A stretch of 64,000 nucleotides of DNA from Bacteroidales bacterium UBA5281 (lineage in GTDB: Bacteria; Bacteroidota; Bacteroidia; Bacteroidales; Lentimicrobiaceae). The notes below the pieces were generated by a model that worked only from the letters and a program-made list of their open reading frames with translations, was not told the DNA's origin and searched no databases. Where the stretch lies: the NCBI GenBank assembly GCA_002410555.1, contig DHSR01000032.1, positions 1 through 64,000 of the forward strand, given 5' to 3'. Of the stretch, positions 15,597 to 24,726 are shown one piece after another. The position numbers and the translations under genes are program-made. Numbering within the stretch: position 1 is the stretch's first letter; every line of letters starts with the position of its first letter.

Positions 15597-18500
15597 TTAT
15601 TTGATTGAAAAATCCATATCCTGCATTCTGCGATAGCTATAGTACCTCCATTTAGCGTTTTCCTCAGCAGCATCAAACAGTTCTTTGGCTTCGGCGGGGA
15701 AGGCTTTTTTCAATGAGGTATAACGTACTTCGCTTCCGAGGAATGCCTGAAATTTGGTAAAGTCAGGTTCTTTGGAGTCGAGTTGGAATGGATTTTTCCC
15801 TTCGGCTTCAAGCATAGGGTTAAACCTGAACAATGACCAATAGCCGGCAGCCACTGCATCGGCCTGCTGTTGCTGGGCAAAACCCATTCCTGCCCGGATG
15901 CCGTGATTGATACAGGGTGAATAAGCGATAATAAGTGCAGGTCCCGGATAGGCTTCAGCTTCACGCACCGCTTTGAGGAACTGGGTTTGATTGGCACCCA
16001 TAGCTACCTGAGCTACATATACATAGCCATAAGTCATGGCCATCATACCCAGGTCTTTTTTACGGATTTTCTTTCCGGAAGCAGCAAATTTAGCCACCGC
16101 ACCTACCGGTGTGGCTTTGGAGGCCTGTCCACCCGTGTTTGAATAAACTTCTGTATCCATCACCAGAATATTTACATCTTCTCCGGAAGCAATAACATGA
16201 TCCAAACCTCCAAAACCGATATCATAAGCCCAGCCATCGCCGCCAAACATCCAGATGGATTTTTTAACAAAATACTGTTTTAAATTCAACAGTTCCCTGG
16301 TGAGTTCGGTCGTTTCATTTTCGAGCATCGGAAGTATCCGGTTCGTGGCTTCAATAGATCCTGCAGCATTCTCTTTCTGGTCAATCCACTGCCTACAGGC
16401 CAACTTAAGCTCTTCCGAATAACCATTGGCCATTATCAACTCCATGCGTTCAGCAATGCGACTGCGCAACTTTGACACCGCTGTAGCCATACCGAAGCCA
16501 TATTCGGCATTGTCTTCGAACAGTGAATTGGCCCAGGCCGGTCCTTTACCCTGAGCATCAGTGGTATAAGGTGTGGATGGCGCAGACCCACCATAGATAG
16601 AAGAACAACCGGTGGCATTGGCCACCATCATGCGGTCACCATAAAGCTGGGTAATCAATTTTATGTAAGGCGTTTCTCCACATCCGGCGCAAGCACCTGA
16701 AAACTCAAACAAAGGTTGAGCAAACTGACTGTTCTTTACATTTTGCTCCTTGGGTGCAAGAGTATCTTTATAAGTAACATTCTTAGAAATAATGTTCCAT
16801 AAATTATCCTGATCCATTTGCGATTCCAATGATTCCATAACAAGTGCCTTGGTTTTGGCCGGGCATACGTCCACACAATTGTTACAACCGGTACAGTCGA
16901 GCGGGCTGAGCTGAATCCGGTACTGTAAACCTTCAAAAGTTTTTGGAATGGCTTTTAGTGTGGAGGTGCCTTCGGGCAACAGTTGCATTTCTTCTTCATT
17001 GATCAGGAAGGGACGAATGCAGGCATGTGGACATACATAAGCACACTGATTACACTGAATACAGTTTTCGGGGATCCATTCGGGAACATTCACCGCAATA
17101 CCGCGCTTTTCATAAGCGGTAGTTCCCGGAGGGAAAGTACCGTCTTCGCGCCCTGCAAATGCACTCACCGGGAGCAAGTCACCTTTCATGGAATTGATTG
17201 GCTGTACTACATTGCGAATGAAATCCGGTACATCATTTTCAACACTTTGTTCTTCAATAACAATGTGTTTCCAGGCTTCGGGAATACTTACTTTTTGCAC
17301 TTCCTGTCCCTTGTCGATGGCAGCATGATTCATGCGTACCACTTCCTCGCCCTTAAGCCCGAAGTCCTTAATGATGGCCTTTTTCATATAATCAATGGCC
17401 ATTTGGTTCGGTATGATTTCCGCAATATAGAAGAAGGCAGCCTGCATAATGGTGTTTGTACGGCCCCCAAGTCCTAATTCCTCTGCAATTTTGGTTGCAT
17501 TGATGATGAAGAAATTAATTTCATTTTCTGCCAGAAATTTTTTCATGTGGTCGGGCAGTCGTTGCCTGGTTTCTTCCTCATCCCATATACTGTTTAGCAG
17601 AAAGGTACCTCCTTTTTTAAGTCCACGCAGCATGTCATACTTTTCGAGATAGGCGGGTACGTGACAGGCAACAAAATCGGGCGTATTTACCAGATATGGT
17701 GAGCGTATGGGCTGATCGCCGAAACGCAGGTGAGAGGTAGTTACTCCGCCCGATTTCTTGGAATCGTACGCAAAGTAAGCCTGACAATACTTATCGGTGG
17801 TTTCTCCAATGATCTTTATGGAATTTTTATTGGCACCTACGGTTCCATCGGCACCAATACCATAAAATTTGCCCTGGAATACACCTTTGGGTGAAAGGTT
17901 AATTTCGGGAAGTAATGGCAGGGAAGTAAAGGTAACATCGTCAACAATACCAAGGGTAAACCGGTTTTTGGGTTCGCCACTGTTTAAGTTATTGAAAACA
18001 GAGATAATCATGGCAGGTGTAGTGTCTTTTGAACTGAGGCCATACCTGCCACCTATAATTAAAGGACGGTTTTCGACATCGTAAAAAGCTTCACGAATAT
18101 CCAGATACAATGGATCACCATTTGCTCCCGGTTCTTTGGTGCGGTCGAGCACACAGATGCGTTTTACACTCTCAGGCATCACCCTGAACAGGTATTTGGT
18201 TGAGAAAGGGCGATACAGATGTACTGATATCAGACCCGTTTTTTGACCTTGAGCATTCAGATAGTCGACTACTTCTTTGATGGTATCGGTAATGGAGCCC
18301 ATAGCAACCAATATATTTTCCGCTTCGGGGTCTCCATAAAAGGTAAAAGGATGGTATTCCCGTCCGGTAAGCGCATTCATCTGTTGCATATATTCCTCCA
18401 CAATATCGGGAAGAGCATCGTAGAAAGGATTGGCAGCTTCACGGGACTGGAAATAAATATCCGGATTCTGGGCGGTACCACGCGTCACCGGGTGCTCGGG

Positions 18501-19133
18501 GCTTAGCGCCCGATTGCGGAATGCTTTAAGGGCCTCCTGGTCAACAAATTGAGACAGTTGCTCTGTGGTAGGTGCTTCTGCTTTTTGAATTTCATGTGAA
18601 GTGCGGAAACCGTCAAAGAAATGCAGGAAAGGTATGCGCGATTTGATGGCAGCAAGGTGAGCCACGCCGGCAATATCGAAAATTTCCTGCACACTGCCGG
18701 TAGCCAGAAGGGCAAAACCAGTTTGACGGGTAGCATAAATATCCGAATGATCTCCAAAAATTGAGAGCGCCTGCGCGGCAATGCTACGGGCAGAAACATG
18801 GAAAACAGCTGGCAACAGTTCACCGGCCATTTTGTACATATTTGGGATCATCAGCAACAATCCCTGAGAGGCAGTATAAGTGGTGGTGAGCGCCCCGGCC
18901 TGCAAAGAGCCATGCACCGCTCCGGCGGCTCCGGCCTCCGATTGTAATTGGGTAACCTTTACGGTTTCACCAAAAATATTTTTTCTGCCATGGGCTGCCC
19001 ATTCATCTACATATTCGGCCATGGTCGATGATGGGGTAATGGGATAAATGGCAGCAACTTCGCTAAACATGTACGCAACGTGCGCAGCAGCATAATTCCC
19101 ATCACAGGTAATGAAATTTTTTTTCTTTGTCAT
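15597..19133 (-). CDS. nifJ: pyruvate:ferredoxin (flavodoxin) oxidoreductase
   Basis: 1178-residue single-chain enzyme oxidising pyruvate to acetyl-CoA, CO2 and reduced ferredoxin. Domains in order: N-terminal pyrimidine-binding domain (YPITPSSTMAEYVDEW, residues ~35-50), domain II/III with GAVHGSLQAGALTTTYTASQG and GADGTVGANKNSIKIIG, then a 2x[4Fe-4S] ferredoxin domain (CIQCNQCAYVCPHAC and CTGCNNCVDVCP). The thiamine-diphosphate domain follows (FEFSGACAGCGETPYIKL, ATGCSSIYG, GDGWAYDIGFGGLDHV, MDTEVYSNTGGQ). It is full length with no frameshift. It supplies the reduced ferredoxin that a HydABC bifurcating hydrogenase combines with NADH, linking it to the cluster at 38.8 kb. It is a single-gene unit with its own terminator. 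Confidence 0.97.
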   Translation of the reverse strand: MTKKKNFITCDGNYAAAHVAYMFSEVAAIYPITPSSTMAEYVDEWAAHGRKNIFGETVKVTQLQSEAGAAGAVHGSLQAGALTTTYTASQGLLLMIPNMYKMAGELLPAVFHVSARSIAAQALSIFGDHSDIYATRQTGFALLATGSVQEIFDIAGVAHLAAIKSRIPFLHFFDGFRTSHEIQKAEAPTTEQLSQFVDQEALKAFRNRALSPEHPVTRGTAQNPDIYFQSREAANPFYDALPDIVEEYMQQMNALTGREYHPFTFYGDPEAENILVAMGSITDTIKEVVDYLNAQGQKTGLISVHLYRPFSTKYLFRVMPESVKRICVLDRTKEPGANGDPLYLDIREAFYDVENRPLIIGGRYGLSSKDTTPAMIISVFNNLNSGEPKNRFTLGIVDDVTFTSLPLLPEINLSPKGVFQGKFYGIGADGTVGANKNSIKIIGETTDKYCQAYFAYDSKKSGGVTTSHLRFGDQPIRSPYLVNTPDFVACHVPAYLEKYDMLRGLKKGGTFLLNSIWDEEETRQRLPDHMKKFLAENEINFFIINATKIAEELGLGGRTNTIMQAAFFYIAEIIPNQMAIDYMKKAIIKDFGLKGEEVVRMNHAAIDKGQEVQKVSIPEAWKHIVIEEQSVENDVPDFIRNVVQPINSMKGDLLPVSAFAGREDGTFPPGTTAYEKRGIAVNVPEWIPENCIQCNQCAYVCPHACIRPFLINEEEMQLLPEGTSTLKAIPKTFEGLQYRIQLSPLDCTGCNNCVDVCPAKTKALVMESLESQMDQDNLWNIISKNVTYKDTLAPKEQNVKNSQFAQPLFEFSGACAGCGETPYIKLITQLYGDRMMVANATGCSSIYGGSAPSTPYTTDAQGKGPAWANSLFEDNAEYGFGMATAVSKLRSRIAERMELIMANGYSEELKLACRQWIDQKENAAGSIEATNRILPMLENETTELTRELLNLKQYFVKKSIWMFGGDGWAYDIGFGGLDHVIASGEDVNILVMDTEVYSNTGGQASKATPVGAVAKFAASGKKIRKKDLGMMAMTYGYVYVAQVAMGANQTQFLKAVREAEAYPGPALIIAYSPCINHGIRAGMGFAQQQQADAVAAGYWSLFRFNPMLEAEGKNPFQLDSKEPDFTKFQAFLGSEVRYTSLKKAFPAEAKELFDAAEENAKWRYYSYRRMQDMDFSIK

Positions 19134-19192
19134 GTGTGTTTTTGTTTAATGCACTCAATTACAATAGCTCCAGGTATAAACCAAAAGCAATG

Positions 19193-19200
19193 CAAATTTA
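19193..19200 (-). promoter_or_regulatory. candidate -7 element TAAATTTG for the PFOR gene
   Basis: Reads TAAATTTG on the minus strand, 60 bp upstream of the PFOR start codon. No -33 box is obvious. Confidence 0.45.
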
Positions 19201-19604
19201 AGAATTTAAAGCATCGGAAAGCCACTTACCTCTGGCATTAGTCAGTGATAGGCCTAATTTATAATGAGTATAATTAAGGATTTGGGTTAAAGTGCTTGTT
19301 AATTGAGGGTCAGCACTCCGGCCCCCGGTCATTATTCTGACTTCGGCGTCATACAGACATTAACAAGGAGAAGTGCCCAAAATCTCAATGTTTTGGTGGC
19401 TTTGTATTTAATAAAGAATTTATTTGGCTCAAAAATCGCCTCCCCCCCGCCCTTCTCCTGCCCTCGGCTAAGCTCAGGCATCGAAGGAGAAGGGAGCTAA
19501 ATCGTACTATTTACGTTAATCTTCGTTAAACAGTATCTCCAGGGATAAGTGCATTTTATTTTCGGCGCAATGAAATGGCGAATCACTATTAAATGCAGAA
19601 GACC
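19201..19604. repeat. 400-bp intergenic stretch containing a G+C-rich hairpin
   Basis: No gene is visible. At 19450-19494 a perfect 10-bp inverted repeat (CCCTTCTCCT and AGGAGAAGGG) surrounds a partly self-complementary 25-base loop, next to a C7 run. It resembles the centre of the palindromic elements elsewhere in the window only in style, not in sequence, so I do not count it as a copy. Confidence 0.45.
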
Positions 19605-19612
19605 TATCTTTG
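19605..19612 (+). promoter_or_regulatory. -7 element TATCTTTG for the TPR regulator
   Basis: A perfect TAnnTTTG match 49 bp before the TTG start at 19661. Confidence 0.55.
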
Positions 19613-19660
19613 TAATGCAGATACCCGTAAAATTGAGTCGTAAGAATAAAAAGCAAGGAA

Positions 19661-21331
19661 TTGAAACGCTTACCCAAACATCTCGTTCTATTGATACTTT
19701 TGCTGTCAGCGATTAATTTCGCTCCGGCTGCTAATGCTGCTAATCCTGAGTTGGATTCATTAAAACGTCAATACGAAATGGCCGGCAGCGACAGTGCACG
19801 CGTTTATATTTTGGTGGAAATGTCGAGGTTTTACAGTACTTCCGATCTTAAACAATCCATTATTCAAGCCGAAACGGCAATGGAAACCGCCATTGAAAGT
19901 AAGGATAGAAAGTTGATTGCATTTGCCTTGTTCAATGCGGGTAATGCCTATTTTACGCAAGGCATGTACGAAACTGCAACAAGTTATTTTTACCGGTACC
20001 TCGATATTCAAAAACAATTGAACTACAAACCGGGTATAGCTTTTGCGCTGGCCAACATTGGAGCTATTCGCATTAAAATGCAGGATTACAAAACAGCCAG
20101 GAATAATTTGCTTGAAGGACTTCAAATCCTGGAAAACAGTCTGAAGAAGGAGGAAAATGCCGGATTTAAAAAGCATATTCCAAACATCCTAAACAATCTG
20201 GGTATTGTTTATCAAAATCTGCATCAATATGATTCGGCACTCTGGTATTATAGAGAGGGCATCCGATTGTCGGATTATTCAGAGGATATCCAATATTTTC
20301 AGGCAAGCCTTAATAATAATATCGGAGGCTTGTTTTTGGATAACCATCAGCCAGACAGCGCTTATTTGCCATTAAAGAAAGCTATGAATGTGCGTTTGGC
20401 GCGCAATGATCTGGCAGGACAATCAGCATCGCACATCCGGCTTGGTGAATATTATCTTTTAATGGGGAAACCCCATGAAGCATTGGCCCACTTTTATGAT
20501 GCGAAGGACATAGCCCGGACAATTGGCAGCATTGATCTGCAAAGCACTGCCACTGAAAAGCTATATACCTATTACAAGCAAGCCGGCAATGCTGATTCGG
20601 CATTGAAGTATTTTGAATCATACAATTCATTTGAGCAGGCGCGGAACAATGAAGAAACCGTGAAGGAGCTGACCCGCCTGGAGTTGTTGTCAGACTTCAG
20701 GGAAAAGCAAAAGGTAGCCCGGTTGGAACAAGCCCGGCTGAACACTATTTACTTGTTTACAGCCGTACTTTTGGTGCTTCTTTTATTGATGTTCATTTTA
20801 TTGTATTCATTGATGCGCAACCGGGTGGGCAGGTTAAAGCTGGAAAAGAACAACCTGGAACTTGCCACCCAAAACACCCTCCTTGAAAAAGAGAATTTTA
20901 AGAAAGAGCTGGAGATTAGGAATAAAGAGCTCTCAACACATGTGATGGGTATGATACGGAAAAATGAAACCGTAGGTCAGATTGTTGAGGTACTTTCGTC
21001 CAAACTAAACTCCGAAAATGAAGATTTCTTTCATCAAATCATCCGTGACCTCAGCACCCTGCAGGATGAAAACGTATGGGATGAATTTGAAATCCGTTAT
21101 CAGCAGGTACACAATGAATTTTACGAAAAATTACAAGCGATGAGCCCTCACCTCACCACCAATGAACGCCGTCTTTGCGCCTTCCTTCGCCTGAATATGA
21201 CCACCAAAGATATAGCCTCCATCACGGGTCAAAGTATCCGAAGTATAGAGGTTGCCCGCACCAGGTTGAGAAAAAAACTCGAAATCTCCAACTCAGATGT
21301 CTCCCTGGTTGAATTCCTTAATTCACTTTAA
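19661..21331 (+). CDS. membrane TPR protein with C-terminal LuxR-like helix-turn-helix
   Basis: 556 residues starting at a TTG codon; an AAGGA sequence lies just upstream and the frame begins exactly at a good signal peptide (about residues 1-26, ending ANAAN). Periplasmic tetratricopeptide repeats span about residues 30-340 (for example NAGNAYFTQGMYETATSYFY, NNLGIVYQNLHQYDSALWYY). One transmembrane helix lies near 367-388 (YLFTAVLLVLLLLMFILLYS). A cytoplasmic coiled coil follows (about 392-430), and a DNA-binding domain ends the protein (LTTNERRLCAFLRLNMTTKDIASITGQSIRSIEVARTRL in pieces, about 492-540). This is a one-component transmembrane regulator type common in Bacteroidota. The secreted protein gene that follows 670 bp downstream is a candidate target. 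The ligand is unknown. Confidence 0.85.
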   Translation: MKRLPKHLVLLILLLSAINFAPAANAANPELDSLKRQYEMAGSDSARVYILVEMSRFYSTSDLKQSIIQAETAMETAIESKDRKLIAFALFNAGNAYFTQGMYETATSYFYRYLDIQKQLNYKPGIAFALANIGAIRIKMQDYKTARNNLLEGLQILENSLKKEENAGFKKHIPNILNNLGIVYQNLHQYDSALWYYREGIRLSDYSEDIQYFQASLNNNIGGLFLDNHQPDSAYLPLKKAMNVRLARNDLAGQSASHIRLGEYYLLMGKPHEALAHFYDAKDIARTIGSIDLQSTATEKLYTYYKQAGNADSALKYFESYNSFEQARNNEETVKELTRLELLSDFREKQKVARLEQARLNTIYLFTAVLLVLLLLMFILLYSLMRNRVGRLKLEKNNLELATQNTLLEKENFKKELEIRNKELSTHVMGMIRKNETVGQIVEVLSSKLNSENEDFFHQIIRDLSTLQDENVWDEFEIRYQQVHNEFYEKLQAMSPHLTTNERRLCAFLRLNMTTKDIASITGQSIRSIEVARTRLRKKLEISNSDVSLVEFLNSL

Positions 21332-21837
21332 ATTACTATTTATATTTTTTTGGGAGCTGTGCTATTGTGGTGTTTTAATACCACGAAAGCAGCATTGTGA
21401 CTGTGGTTATGATCCGTGCATCCAATAACCGGCTATTAAAGTATCCGTATAGTCCGATAAACATGTATTAAAACGTGAGATGTCCCGTTTTTTCAACGGG
21501 AAAGCAAGGAATATCCCTGGTTTTGCCTCAATACAGGATTAAACCACAATCAAATTCTCATTAATTTCCGGGTAAACCAAGCAATTGCCGAACCACTCAG
21601 GAGAGAAATTCTCATTCCGGCATACTACAAGTAATGCTTTTGGGTGAGCCCGACGAAAACAACTTCATCTTCTCCTTAGCAACAGGAACACATATGCACC
21701 TGTATTACAATGCACTGCAATTATTGTAGCAGTAAAGTTGTACTGTAATAACGCAGCGGTAGTAGAATTGTGCATACCCTTATTTAACAGGCATGTATCA
21801 AAGTAGTTAATATTGCAGTGCCGAATAATTTTCAACT
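21332..21837. other. 500-bp intergenic stretch with small hairpins
   Basis: No convincing gene. Two hairpins are visible: GTGGT...ACCAC near 21370-21390, shortly after the TPR gene, and CCCGTT...AACGGG near 21484-21500. Neither has a T tract. The stretch ends at the small open frame starting at 21838. Confidence 0.4.
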
Positions 21838-22020
21838 ATGGGCGAACTAAAAAAAGAAGCCAATCCGGGCGAAGAAGAAATTCCTTCAATCAAAAAGCTG
21901 GTTCATCAAAAAAATAATGAGACCAAAGCTTTGAAAAAATTATTGAAAGCATTGGAAGAAGATGGGAATAAAACAATTGTCAAAACTAAAACAACTGAAA
22001 ATGAACAAAAAAATTACTAA
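21838..22020 (+). CDS. possible small charged protein, 60 aa
   Basis: 60 codons from an ATG, rich in Lys and Glu (EANPGEEEIPSIKKL, KALKKLLKALEED) and predicted helical. It overlaps the first 20 bases of the secreted-protein gene in another frame, which would allow translational coupling. No family is recognised and no clear ribosome binding site precedes it. The composition is plausible for a cytoplasmic peptide, but it could equally be leader sequence without a coding role. Confidence 0.35.
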   Translation: MGELKKEANPGEEEIPSIKKLVHQKNNETKALKKLLKALEEDGNKTIVKTKTTENEQKNY

Positions 22021-23395
22021 TTTCAAACTGTTACTGGGAACATTTCTGTTTTCCTTTGCCATTGCAACTTCTGCCTTTGCACAGGCACCAAACTCCAAAA
22101 CCAATACCTTAACGCAGGCAGAATCCGGTTTTATTCCGGCAAAGCTTGATCTATCCAATCCATTGCCTTCAAAGGTTTACAGGGATGGTGAAGTGACCGT
22201 TATTGAAATGGTAGAGGAATTCTTATTTCCTGCAAGCATTGATGCCACCGGAAATTATGTAGTTATCCAGAATTTCGGTTCTAATGGAACTACTTATTTA
22301 TGGTCAATGGAAACCGGGCTCACCACAATTTCCGGTCAAGGCGTAAAGGTAAATTCCAATGGCATCATTGCCGGTGATTTTATGTATGATGATTTTCCGG
22401 GAGAAGTATCTGCCATCACTGGCGGAACATACAGCATTGATGATGAATCATGGACCTTTCTGGGAATGAACCCTGAATATTCGGTGGTAACCGAGGATGG
22501 ATACAACAGCGTGTGGGGCATGAGCGATGATGGTGTTACGCTTGTTGGAATGCAGTTTTATGATAGCTGGTCGTCAACTGCATTTAAATGGACTGCTAAT
22601 GACGGTTATATAAATATTGGCAGCAGTTCCGAATATGACACAAGAGCTTCAGGTATAAGCCGGAACGGAGAAGTTATTTATGGTTGGTCTACTACCGATT
22701 ACGGGGATTGGACGCCAGTTGCATGGCATAACGACACCTATACTATGCTGACCCCGGGCTTGGCTGGTGAGGCCTTGTGTGCCTCTCCCGAAGGCACCTA
22801 TGTTGCCGGCATCAGTGAAGAAAGCGCCTTTATGTGGTCAGAGAAGGATGGCCTGGTTCCTTTTGCCACCTACGATGACTATCCTACCATAGTTAGGGAA
22901 GATGGCAGTGCTTTTGGTTTTACAGGAATATTCCCTCCATTTAACCGCAGGGCATTTTACAAAGATCCCAGTGGGAATATGAGCTCTTTTAATGATTACG
23001 CCGAAGCCAGAGGAATGCTAAATGCCCAGGCATGGACATTTTATAGCGTAAATGATGTTACTCCTGATGGCGATAAATTTATCGGCATTGCGATGAACCC
23101 CGATGGAGTGGATGTTTGCTTTCTAATTGATTTTTCGACCTTAGTGAACTCTAACGTAATTTCGAATACTAAACTAAACGTTTATCCCAACCCAACTACC
23201 GATAAAGTAACCGTTGAAAACCTCTCCGGCAAGTCCGTTATCCGTATTATGGATATGCAGGGCAGGTTGATGTACGAACAACAACCGGTTGGCTCAAATA
23301 CAACCATAAACATGAGCAAATTCAAGAAAGGCATTTATATCATGGTCATTGAGAGCAATGGTACGACCATCCATAAAAAAATTGATTTGATTTAA
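22001..23395 (+). CDS. secreted HAF-repeat-like protein with T9SS type A tail
   Basis: 464 residues from the ATG at 22001 (13 upstream in-frame codons lack a signal peptide). The signal peptide covers about residues 1-27 (TSAFAQ). The middle consists of short repeats of the HAF type, such as AFKWTANDGYINIGSS followed by ASGISRNGEVIYGWS, and AFMWSEKDGLVPF, which suggest a beta-propeller-like or beta-rich extracellular domain. The last ~75 residues are a Por secretion tail (LNVYPNPTTDKVTVENLSG ... IRIMDMQGRLMYEQ ... KGIYIMVIES), directing export and surface attachment by the type IX system. No catalytic motif is visible. Confidence 0.85.
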   Translation: MNKKITNFKLLLGTFLFSFAIATSAFAQAPNSKTNTLTQAESGFIPAKLDLSNPLPSKVYRDGEVTVIEMVEEFLFPASIDATGNYVVIQNFGSNGTTYLWSMETGLTTISGQGVKVNSNGIIAGDFMYDDFPGEVSAITGGTYSIDDESWTFLGMNPEYSVVTEDGYNSVWGMSDDGVTLVGMQFYDSWSSTAFKWTANDGYINIGSSSEYDTRASGISRNGEVIYGWSTTDYGDWTPVAWHNDTYTMLTPGLAGEALCASPEGTYVAGISEESAFMWSEKDGLVPFATYDDYPTIVREDGSAFGFTGIFPPFNRRAFYKDPSGNMSSFNDYAEARGMLNAQAWTFYSVNDVTPDGDKFIGIAMNPDGVDVCFLIDFSTLVNSNVISNTKLNVYPNPTTDKVTVENLSGKSVIRIMDMQGRLMYEQQPVGSNTTINMSKFKKGIYIMVIESNGTTIHKKIDLI

Positions 23396-23425
23396 GACAT
23401 AAAATCATCTTCATAGTGTGTGCGG

Positions 23426-23470
23426 GGGCTGTTCGATTCAAATTGGACAGCCCTTTGTATTTTTTGACAG
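23426..23470 (+). terminator. terminator after the HAF-repeat protein gene
   Basis: Arms GGGCTGTTC and GGACAGCCC (one G-U pair) with a ten-base loop, followed by a T-rich stretch including T6. It lies 31 bp past the stop. Confidence 0.65.
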
Positions 23471-23519
23471 AGGGAAATTTATCGGTTTGCATCAATCACG
23501 CGCGTAATCACTATAAATT

Positions 23520-23527
23520 TAGCTTTG
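23520..23527 (+). promoter_or_regulatory. candidate -7 element TAGCTTTG
   Basis: Matches TAnnTTTG in the 280-bp gap before the DHOD-like gene. A second, weaker candidate, TAACTTTA followed by CAC, lies at 23563-23570. Either could drive the gene at 23677. Confidence 0.35.
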
Positions 23528-23676
23528 AATTGCCGATGTGCCATCAATTCATAAAAAATTCTTAACTTTACACTGTTAAAAAAGGTGCAATAACCCAAAC
23601 AAAGCACTTTCATGCTTTGTTAATTGCTTTGGAATTAGCATCATAAAACAATATTCACACACGAAAAACAGAGAAC

Positions 23677-24690
23677 ATGGCCAATCTTGCGGTAAATTAT
23701 TTAGGCATTCCTTTAAAAAACCCCATCATTGCGGGGGCGAGTAATCTGGTAAACAATCCGGAAACGCTTAAGCACCTGGAGGAGGCTGGTGCTTCTGCCA
23801 TTGTTTACAAATCGCTTTTTGAAGAGCAAATTCAGTTGGAAAGCATTCAGTTTCAGGATGAATTGGAGCTATACAACGAGCGAAATGCTGAAATGATAAC
23901 ATTATTTCCTGAAATGGAACATGCCGGCCCGGAAGAACATCTTACCAGGCTACGGGAAGCGCGCTCACTTCTGAATATTCCGCTTATAGCGAGTTTGAAC
24001 TGTATTTTTGCAGAAACCTGGGTTGAATATGCCGGGTTACTGGCTGATACGGGAGTAGATGCACTTGAACTTAATTTCTTTGCTGTTCCCCGCAACGGGA
24101 GCACCATGGCTCAGTCTATTGAAGACGAACAGGTTAGAGTAGTAGAAGCCGTAGTACAAAAAGTTTCTATACCTGTTAGTGTAAAACTAAGCCCATTTTA
24201 TACTAATCCCCTTCAGGTAATTGATCGTATGGCTGCCGCCGGAGCCAAAGGATTTGTATTGTTTAACCGCTTGTTTGAGCCTGACATCAATCTGGAATCC
24301 CTGAAACACGCTACCCCTTTTAACCTGAGCACTGTGGGGGATTATAAATTATCGCTTCGCTACGCCGGTATGCTTTTCAATAAGATAAATGCAGATGTAT
24401 GTGCTTCTACAGGCATTTATTCAGGAAATGATATTGCTAAATTATTGCTCGCCGGAGCAGGAGCAATACAAACCGTAAGTGCGTTGTATAAGCACAAACC
24501 CAGCATCATCGGTAGCATGCTCAATGAACTGGAAACTTTTATGCAGATGCACAATTACGAAAGTATTGCTGACTTTAGGGGATTATTATCACGCGATAAA
24601 GTGAAGGATCCTTATATTTATAAAAGAGCGCAATACATTGATCTCCTGCTTCACTCAGAGAAGATTTTTAACAAGTATCCGCTGATTTAA
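23677..24690 (+). CDS. dihydroorotate dehydrogenase-like flavoprotein
   Basis: 337-residue TIM-barrel FMN protein of the DHOD superfamily: YLGIPLKNPIIAGASNLVN at the N terminus (FMN phosphate side), IPVSVKLSPFYTNP (flavin-contacting Lys), CASTGIYSGNDIAKLLLAGA and GAIQTVSALYKH near the C terminus. The usual active-site segment NxSCPN of class 1 DHODs reads NFFAVPRNG here, so the catalytic Cys is missing. It is therefore unlikely to be the true PyrD. Homologues annotated as DHOD-like are often found beside PFOR in Bacteroidota; here PFOR is 4.5 kb away, separated by the TPR and secreted-protein genes. Substrate unknown. Single-gene unit. Confidence 0.85.
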   Translation: MANLAVNYLGIPLKNPIIAGASNLVNNPETLKHLEEAGASAIVYKSLFEEQIQLESIQFQDELELYNERNAEMITLFPEMEHAGPEEHLTRLREARSLLNIPLIASLNCIFAETWVEYAGLLADTGVDALELNFFAVPRNGSTMAQSIEDEQVRVVEAVVQKVSIPVSVKLSPFYTNPLQVIDRMAAAGAKGFVLFNRLFEPDINLESLKHATPFNLSTVGDYKLSLRYAGMLFNKINADVCASTGIYSGNDIAKLLLAGAGAIQTVSALYKHKPSIIGSMLNELETFMQMHNYESIADFRGLLSRDKVKDPYIYKRAQYIDLLLHSEKIFNKYPLI

Positions 24691-24700
24691 AACTTTTAGA

Positions 24701-24726
24701 AAAACAGGCCCCAGGGCCTGTTTTTT
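24701..24726. terminator. terminator between DHOD-like gene and EamA transporter
   Basis: Perfect 11-bp arms (24701-24711 and 24714-24724) reading AAAACAGGCCC and its complement, with T6 on the + strand. It overlaps the stop codon region of the leftward EamA gene and can serve both convergent genes. Confidence 0.85.

Noticed and set aside
19441..19500. A fourth copy of the MITE-like element
   Set aside because: It also has a G+C-rich hairpin with a C run, but lacks the GACC ends and the CTGAATGACAG arms of the other three copies.
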